Below, piece after piece: positions 26,883 through 33,155 of a stretch of 33,155 bases of DNA (its first letter is position 1; each line of letters starts with the position of its first letter). Source of the DNA: Planctomycetota bacterium. Lineage in GTDB: Bacteria; Planctomycetota; Phycisphaerae; Sedimentisphaerales; Anaerohalosphaeraceae. The translations under genes and the position numbers were made by a program. The notes beneath the pieces are model-generated. The model saw only the letters and a list, made by a program, of their open reading frames with translations, was not told the origin of the DNA and ran no database searches. The stretch spans positions 1 through 33,155 of the forward strand of contig JAGGWF010000035.1 in the NCBI GenBank assembly GCA_021157685.1, in the 5' to 3' direction.

Positions 26883-28880
26883 TTGGCAATCATTAATCTT
26901 GAACAATTAAAATGGACCTTGAGTGGCTGGCGTCCATTCGCCTGGAAACTTTCTTTTTCAATGGAAACCGGTTGTCATATTATTCCGGATCTTGGACCGA
27001 TCAATATTAAATTGCCGTCTTCTGTCCAGGCGGCATTGTTACATGAAGGCATCATTCCGGATTGGAATGTTGGTTTGAATTCTCGGGAATGTGAATGGGT
27101 GGAGCACCGCCATTGGGAGTTTTCCGCTGTACTCGATGCCGGGCTAATCAGCAAAAGCGAACATGTCTGTATGAAAGCTCAAGGCCTTGATTATTCCGGT
27201 TGGATCTATGTCGACAAGGAGCAGGTTTGTAAATTTCACGGCACTTTAATAGAACATTGCTTTGATCTGACCAAGTTTGTCGATGATGGCAAAGAGCATT
27301 GTCTTCGAATTATTTTTGAAGAACCACCCCGGGAGCAGGGACAGATCGGATACACATCACATTCACATTTCATGAAGCCACGATTCAACTACAGTTGGGA
27401 TTGGTGCCCACGTTTTGTTCCTATTGGAATATGGGGAACGCTTAAAATTGAGCATGGCCGCTCATTAAATTTCGAACTCAAGGATATTCGGGCAGAGCTT
27501 GAAGAGGACAACTTGACCGCTCAATTATCTTTGGCGGTTGATATTAGCCGTGATCCCCCTGACGATGAACTGGAATTGGTCGCGGTCCTAACCGATGGCC
27601 AAGAGCAAGTTGGGTGTGTTCGCCAATGTGTCAAGGACGCCGGTGAGTACACATTAGACTTCAATTCTCTTACGGTTGAGCCGTGGTGGCCCAATATGAT
27701 GGGCCCTACAAAACTATATAAATTGGAGGTTTTTGCCCTCAATAACGGCCAGGCGATTCGGTCTCAAAGCCGAAAGATCGGTTTCAAGCGGATCAAATGG
27801 TTTCCGTGTCTGGGTGCTCCAACTAACGCGAAACCGTGGAAATGTGAAGTCAACGGCACAGCGGTTTTCCTGCAGGGTATCAACTGGACACCGCTGAATG
27901 CCAATTATATTGATACGCCCTTTGAGCAATATGAAGAGGTTGTTTCTTTGTATCGCGACATGGGCTGCAATATTTTCCGAGTCTGGGCCGGCGCCATAAT
28001 CGAAAAGGAAGATTTCTATCGGCTTTGCGATGAACAGGGTATTTTAATCTGGCAGGAGTTCCCATTGTCTTCCTCCGGAATAGAAAATTATCCTCCCGAG
28101 GAGGAAACGGTTATTTCGGAGTTGGCAACGATAGCAAAATCTTATGTCAATCGCCTAAAATCGCATGCTTCTTTACTGCTCTGGTCCGGCGGAAATGAGC
28201 TTACAGAAAAAGATGCGGCCATCACTCCGATCCACGAAAACCATCCCTGCATCGTTGCGATGCGAAATGTGGTTGAAGAATTTGACGCCGGCAGGCGGTT
28301 TGTTGAGACATCGCCTTCTGGCCCCTGTTTTCTGGCAACCCCGGCTGATTACGGCAAAGGACTCCACCATGATGTTCACGGCCCCTGGGGCTTTAGTGAA
28401 GTGGGTGAATTTTCTATGAGAAATCTGGATTCCTGGCGTACATATTGGATGGAGGACGACTCCTTATTGCGTTCGGAAGTTGGCATGCCTGGAGCGGCGA
28501 ATCTTGAAACCATCCAAAAATATGATGATGGAATGGCTTGGCCACCGGAAGGTGAATATTGGAACCATACTGCTATGTGGTGGACTCAGTGGAATCAGTA
28601 TAAAACAATTTTGCAGGATGAGAATGAGCAACAAGCCCTATTAGAGTATGTACATCTGACTCAAAAACAGCAGGCGGACGCCTATGAAGTTGCTGCGGTT
28701 TGTTGCAAGAAGAGGTTCCCTGAATGTGGCGGTTTTATTATCTGGATGGGCCACGACAGTTTTCCGTGTCCGGCCAATAATTCTGTAATTGATTATGACC
28801 GAAAACCGAAACCTGCTTACTATGCCTTGAAAAATGTTTTTAGAAATGACGACAAAACTTCCTTAAACAAAATTATATAA
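26883..28880 (+). CDS. GH2-like protein, beta-mannosidase / exo-glycosidase type
   Basis: 665 aa; NIFRVWAGAIIEKEDFYRLCDEQGILIWQEFPLSSS, WSGGNELTEKD (acid/base region), LRSEVGMPG (nucleophile region). Confidence 0.85.
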   Translation: MAIINLEQLKWTLSGWRPFAWKLSFSMETGCHIIPDLGPINIKLPSSVQAALLHEGIIPDWNVGLNSRECEWVEHRHWEFSAVLDAGLISKSEHVCMKAQGLDYSGWIYVDKEQVCKFHGTLIEHCFDLTKFVDDGKEHCLRIIFEEPPREQGQIGYTSHSHFMKPRFNYSWDWCPRFVPIGIWGTLKIEHGRSLNFELKDIRAELEEDNLTAQLSLAVDISRDPPDDELELVAVLTDGQEQVGCVRQCVKDAGEYTLDFNSLTVEPWWPNMMGPTKLYKLEVFALNNGQAIRSQSRKIGFKRIKWFPCLGAPTNAKPWKCEVNGTAVFLQGINWTPLNANYIDTPFEQYEEVVSLYRDMGCNIFRVWAGAIIEKEDFYRLCDEQGILIWQEFPLSSSGIENYPPEEETVISELATIAKSYVNRLKSHASLLLWSGGNELTEKDAAITPIHENHPCIVAMRNVVEEFDAGRRFVETSPSGPCFLATPADYGKGLHHDVHGPWGFSEVGEFSMRNLDSWRTYWMEDDSLLRSEVGMPGAANLETIQKYDDGMAWPPEGEYWNHTAMWWTQWNQYKTILQDENEQQALLEYVHLTQKQQADAYEVAAVCCKKRFPECGGFIIWMGHDSFPCPANNSVIDYDRKPKPAYYALKNVFRNDDKTSLNKII

Positions 28881-28985
28881 AATGGACGCTGCTATATTTC
28901 AGTGAAATAAATATTGCTACAGCTAATAGAAATGTCAAAAGAAAAAAAGTTACCTTGAAATTACTCACTCAAAAATGGAGCTGAC

Positions 28986-30968
28986 ATGCGTTATCTAGGT
29001 GGTTTGGATTACACCGTTATCGTGGTTTATTTTGCTTTCCTGGTTGGCTTGGGCCTTTATCTCCAAAAAAAAGCATCCGCAAGCGTGGAAGATTATTTTC
29101 TGGGTGGACGGCAGTTGCCATGGTGGGCCTTGGGAATATCCGGCATGGCCAGTTTTCTGGATATTACCGGAACGATGATTATTGTATCATTTTTGTATAT
29201 GCTCGGGCCAAGAGGTTTGTTTATTGAGTTTCGGGGGGGGGCGGTTCTTATCCTTTCCGTTATGCTGTTGTGGACGGGAAAATGGCACAGGCGTTCGCAG
29301 TGCATAACAAACGCCGAGTGGATGATTTACAGATTCGGCAACGGTTTTGGTGGAAACTTTGCCAGAATCGTCGGGGCGATCGCAGCCATCATAGGCACTC
29401 TGGGGATGCTGGCCTATCTTGTAAAGGGAGTCGGATTATTCCTTTCAATGTTCCTCCCGTATTCGCCCTTGACATGTTCGCTTGTGCTGATAAGTATTGC
29501 TACGATTTATACAATGATGTCAGGTTTTTATGGCGTCGTTTACACGGACATTTTCCAGTCAGGTATTATACTTATAGCTGTGGTTGTTATATCTGCCATG
29601 GCCATCGTTAAAATACCAAACGCCGAAAGTCTGTCCTCTCTCGCCTTTGAAGTAACGGGGCAAAGTGACTGGACGAGTTCATCCTGTAGCTGGTACACAC
29701 CAATGCCGGAAAGCTATGGGGCCTATCGCCATCTGATGATGTTTGCCATCTTTTATCTTTTGAGAAATATTTTTGGCGGTATGGGTATGGGCGGTGAGCC
29801 GAAATACTTCGGTGCCAAAAATGACAGGGAATGTGGAACACTGACTTTTCTGTGGACATGGCTGATGATGTTTCGCTGGCCAATGATGATCGCATTTGCA
29901 GTCCTGGGCCTTTATCTGGTTAAGGATTTATTTCCCGATCAATCCGTTTTGTCTCAGGCGGTCACACTGATTAAAACCAATCTGGGCCAGATAGATAAAA
30001 GCCGATGGGGCGATACGCTTTCCGGGATCATGCACCATCCAGAAAACTATCCGGAGCAGTTAATCGTAGGCCTCAAAAGTTTATTCGGACAGGATTGGCA
30101 AACTAAACTACACCTTCTGAGTTTTGAGGGCACGGTTAATTCGGAGCGTATTTTACCAGCCGTCATCCTTTTTAATGTCCCCCTGGGGTTCAGAGGTCTG
30201 ATACTGGTTGCGTTAATTGCCGCTTCCATGTCAACCTTTGACTCAACGGTTAATATGACAATAGGTTTCTTCACGCGCGATATATATCAGGGCTACCTTC
30301 GCCGTAAAGCAACGAATAAAGAGCTTATCTATGTCAGTTGGGCCTTTGGCATTGCGTTGGTTTCGGTAGGATTTTTGTTTGGTTATACCGTAAGAAGCAT
30401 CAATGATATCTGGGACTGGTTTATTATGGCCCTTGGCGGTGGATTACTGGTACCGCTCTTCCTAAGATTCTATTGGTGGCGTTTCAATGGCGGTGGTTTT
30501 GCAATAGGCACTGCCGCAGGTATTACCGGCGCTATTCTACAGCGAATATTTTTTCCGGATATGGATTCGAGACTACAGTTTGTTATCATGGTCCTTATTG
30601 GCATGGCCGGTTCGATTATTGGGACATTTATCACCGGTCCAACGGATCGTAAGGTGTTGGAAAACTTCTACAGAACAACGCGTCCCTTTGGCTTCTGGAA
30701 ACCATTGATCGGGATTCTTGACCCTGAGGTTCGTGTCACAATGCTTAAAGAACATCGTAATGATATGCTTGCACTGCCATTTACCTTAGCCTGGCAAATC
30801 GCATTGTTTATGTTACCGATGCAGTTAATCGTCAGGTCTTATCGTGCTGCGGTCGTCACTTCCGTGATATTTATTGTCGGGTTGATAGGGATGTATGTAT
30901 TTTGGTACAGAAATCTGCCCGAAGAAAATTTCCCAGGTGATGTAGAACAGATAAGGGATAGTCAATAA
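28986..30968 (+). CDS. Sodium:solute symporter (SSS family)
   Basis: 660 aa; DYFLGGRQLPWWALGISGMASFLDITGT.., close paralog of 20076..22067. Confidence 0.88.
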   Translation: MRYLGGLDYTVIVVYFAFLVGLGLYLQKKASASVEDYFLGGRQLPWWALGISGMASFLDITGTMIIVSFLYMLGPRGLFIEFRGGAVLILSVMLLWTGKWHRRSQCITNAEWMIYRFGNGFGGNFARIVGAIAAIIGTLGMLAYLVKGVGLFLSMFLPYSPLTCSLVLISIATIYTMMSGFYGVVYTDIFQSGIILIAVVVISAMAIVKIPNAESLSSLAFEVTGQSDWTSSSCSWYTPMPESYGAYRHLMMFAIFYLLRNIFGGMGMGGEPKYFGAKNDRECGTLTFLWTWLMMFRWPMMIAFAVLGLYLVKDLFPDQSVLSQAVTLIKTNLGQIDKSRWGDTLSGIMHHPENYPEQLIVGLKSLFGQDWQTKLHLLSFEGTVNSERILPAVILFNVPLGFRGLILVALIAASMSTFDSTVNMTIGFFTRDIYQGYLRRKATNKELIYVSWAFGIALVSVGFLFGYTVRSINDIWDWFIMALGGGLLVPLFLRFYWWRFNGGGFAIGTAAGITGAILQRIFFPDMDSRLQFVIMVLIGMAGSIIGTFITGPTDRKVLENFYRTTRPFGFWKPLIGILDPEVRVTMLKEHRNDMLALPFTLAWQIALFMLPMQLIVRSYRAAVVTSVIFIVGLIGMYVFWYRNLPEENFPGDVEQIRDSQ

Positions 30969-31056
30969 TGCTTTACAGCGGGTACTGATTAATCTTAGTG
31001 CTTGTGGATATACTTCTCTACTGAAAGTCGCGTTTTTAGTTTAAGGATAAGATTTA

Positions 31057-32973
31057 ATGAAAAATATCATACTGATACTCGCCCTGTTTATAAATGCTTG
31101 TGCTTTTTCGGAAAAAAATGACATCTACATTTATGATTTGACTTATACACTTGGTATTGATCTCAAAGATGCCAAACAGGTCAATAATACATGGGACCAT
31201 TGCCATGTCGTTTCTAGTTTACAAGGTATCGTAAACAGAGATCAGCCAAGATTGTATTTACGATATATAAATTCTCAAGATACGAATGTGAATATTGATG
31301 ACTTCTGGCTCGACAAGTATAAAAACCAGTGGTTATGTGGAAGAAACATAACCAAAATCAGTTCTCTGAAAAAGCTTGTCGAAAAATTTCGTGATTCTAT
31401 AAACGGTGTTGTTGTTTATGATCCAAATGTTCCGGCGACCAGTAATGTGGCTTCTACTGTGGCTGGCGTTAAAAATCTAATCGCCGTCAGATTTGATAAA
31501 TCCCCGAAAAGTGCTTTTAATATCCTTACTCTGGAATTGGATCTGCCTGTTAAAGTGTGGTTAGTCAACCCTGATGGGGGTTCAAAGTTTACGGGGGGCG
31601 GCCTGATCCCGGACACGAATCGGTATTCCACCGGTTCAGCCAAATGTGATGCTTACCTGTGGATGAAGGCAAATTATATCGACAAGGGATTGTGCGATTG
31701 CACGAATGCCGGTTATTACATCGACTACTATTGGACCAAGCATCCTGCGGCAGTAATAGAAAATCATCATACGCTGACAAATCACGATTATTTTATCAGC
31801 CAAAAAGGCTTCTTTTTTGACCTAAGTCCATGGGCAGATGAACCCGCAACAGATGATCCGACACAACGGCCAGGCACTGATCGAAATGTTCTGGAAGAAT
31901 TATTACTAAGCGCCTATCGACAAACCGAAGGCAAAAAAATGATCCATATCGGCGGATTCCCGCCTTGGGCATTTAAGTACACTGCACATGCGGGCAGCAG
32001 ACACGGCGATGTGGACTCGGAATGGGAATACACAGCTATCATAAGTACCTACAATGGATTTCAGGATGCTGACGCCATTGGCTACGGCGCCATGGCAAAC
32101 GCATCTTTCTGGCAGCATTTCCCGCTGAAAGACCAATACCCCCAGCAATGGGTCACGCATGAGGAACTCAGAAAACGCGGATACCTGACTGAGGATGGCA
32201 AGGTCGATTTTCAGGGTCGCGATTTCCTGATATTTTATGTTGGGGACTATGATTGTGCGGCATGGGTGTATCAGAAAACGCCAGCTATCTGGGACGATCC
32301 CAATAGGGGCAAGATTCCTTTGATGTGGTGCGTCAGCCCAATTATTGAAAAGCGCGCTCCAATGGCAATGGATTATATGCGAAGAACGGCGACACCCAAT
32401 GACTATTTCGCAGCTTCCGATAACGGCGCAGGTTATTTAAATCCGAGCATGCTGCAATACTCCCAACACCATTCAAATCTAAGATCTCTTTCAAATTTGC
32501 CGGGCGGCCTTACCATCTGGCAGGAACATTGCGATAAATACTATAAAAAATGGGGACTTACAATTACAGGTTTTGTGATTGATGGCTTTGCAGGAGGGAT
32601 GGGGAAGAAAGAACTGGATTGTTATGAAAAATTCAGTCCAAATGGCGTCGTTTGGCAAAAAGGAGCTATTTCCTATTTGCACAATAACCTGCCCGTTCTG
32701 AGAAGTGATTGGGACATTAATGATAAGGACCCCATTGAAGCCGCTAAAAAAGTCGTAAAGCGTGTCAATAAGCATCCGATACCCTTTCATTGGTTCCGCA
32801 ATATTTTGCAAACTCCTTCCTGGTATGTAGAGGTTAATGAGAATATAAAGAAAATCAATCCCCAAATAAAACTGCTGGATGCGCCAACTTTTTTTGAATT
32901 GTACAGGATATATCTAAAAAATAATCCTGATGCGGCGAATGGCAAGTATGGCTATTTTGAATCATTGTGGTAA
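31057..32973 (+). CDS. GxGYxYP-type putative glycoside hydrolase, secreted
   Basis: 638 aa; short signal peptide, VVSSLQGIVNRDQPRLYLRY N-terminal block, SDNGAGYLNPSML motif region. Confidence 0.75.
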   Translation: MKNIILILALFINACAFSEKNDIYIYDLTYTLGIDLKDAKQVNNTWDHCHVVSSLQGIVNRDQPRLYLRYINSQDTNVNIDDFWLDKYKNQWLCGRNITKISSLKKLVEKFRDSINGVVVYDPNVPATSNVASTVAGVKNLIAVRFDKSPKSAFNILTLELDLPVKVWLVNPDGGSKFTGGGLIPDTNRYSTGSAKCDAYLWMKANYIDKGLCDCTNAGYYIDYYWTKHPAAVIENHHTLTNHDYFISQKGFFFDLSPWADEPATDDPTQRPGTDRNVLEELLLSAYRQTEGKKMIHIGGFPPWAFKYTAHAGSRHGDVDSEWEYTAIISTYNGFQDADAIGYGAMANASFWQHFPLKDQYPQQWVTHEELRKRGYLTEDGKVDFQGRDFLIFYVGDYDCAAWVYQKTPAIWDDPNRGKIPLMWCVSPIIEKRAPMAMDYMRRTATPNDYFAASDNGAGYLNPSMLQYSQHHSNLRSLSNLPGGLTIWQEHCDKYYKKWGLTITGFVIDGFAGGMGKKELDCYEKFSPNGVVWQKGAISYLHNNLPVLRSDWDINDKDPIEAAKKVVKRVNKHPIPFHWFRNILQTPSWYVEVNENIKKINPQIKLLDAPTFFELYRIYLKNNPDAANGKYGYFESLW

Positions 32974-33024
32974 ATTTTCACGGTTGAATTCTAACTAAAA
33001 GTATATAGTGAAAAGGAATGAAAC

Positions 33025-33155
33025 ATGAAAAAACCAACACTGGTATATGTTTTTTTAATTTCAACCATATTTGTGACATCCGGTTGTTCAAAATCCATAA
33101 GTTACACCGATGTCCTGAATCGTCTTATTGATCTTGAGCATCTTTCAACAGTTCC
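33025..33155 (+). CDS. Lipoprotein, N-terminus only; probable second DUF2961/GH172-like protein
   Basis: Open frame MKKPTLVYVFLISTIFVTSGCSKSISYTDVLNRLIDLEHLSTVP to the window edge; the YTDVLNRLIDLEHLSTVP block is typical of DUF2961 N-termini. Confidence 0.55.
   Translation, partial: MKKPTLVYVFLISTIFVTSGCSKSISYTDVLNRLIDLEHLSTV

Noticed and set aside
1-33155. CRISPR arrays, tRNA or rRNA genes
   Set aside because: No regularly spaced direct repeats and no tRNA/rRNA-like stretches were noticed by eye; not tested computationally.

Overview
The window is a dense carbohydrate-utilisation locus of about 33 kb. The source is probably an environmental bacterium of PVC type; that is inferred from gene content only. 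Most genes lie on the minus strand, with a divergent plus-strand block from about 25.7 kb. Recognisable families are two DUF2961/GH172-like proteins cut by the window edges, GH38-like, GH2-like, GxGYxYP, a pectate-lyase-like beta-helix protein, an alpha/beta-hydrolase esterase, a secreted MBL-fold hydrolase, three PfkB-family kinases, DUF4432, an MDR dehydrogenase, two URO-D/MtaA-like proteins, two paralogous Na+/solute symporters and a GntR-LacI hybrid regulator. Points worth a second look: (1) the GH38-like protein has lost the aspartate expected at the nucleophile position; (2) a 316-aa unrecognised protein heads a tight kinase/dehydrogenase operon; (3) two large secreted paralogs match no family I recognise; (4) an URO-D-like protein is translationally coupled to a symporter, with a second copy nearby; (5) three non-coding scars (two fragments of the PfkB kinase, one fused to a glycosidase C-terminus, and an IS200/IS605 right-end remnant) record past rearrangements; (6) paired LacI-type operator-like sites, dyads and G/C homopolymers suggest regulation. 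Everything was read by eye from the sequence. No database search was run.
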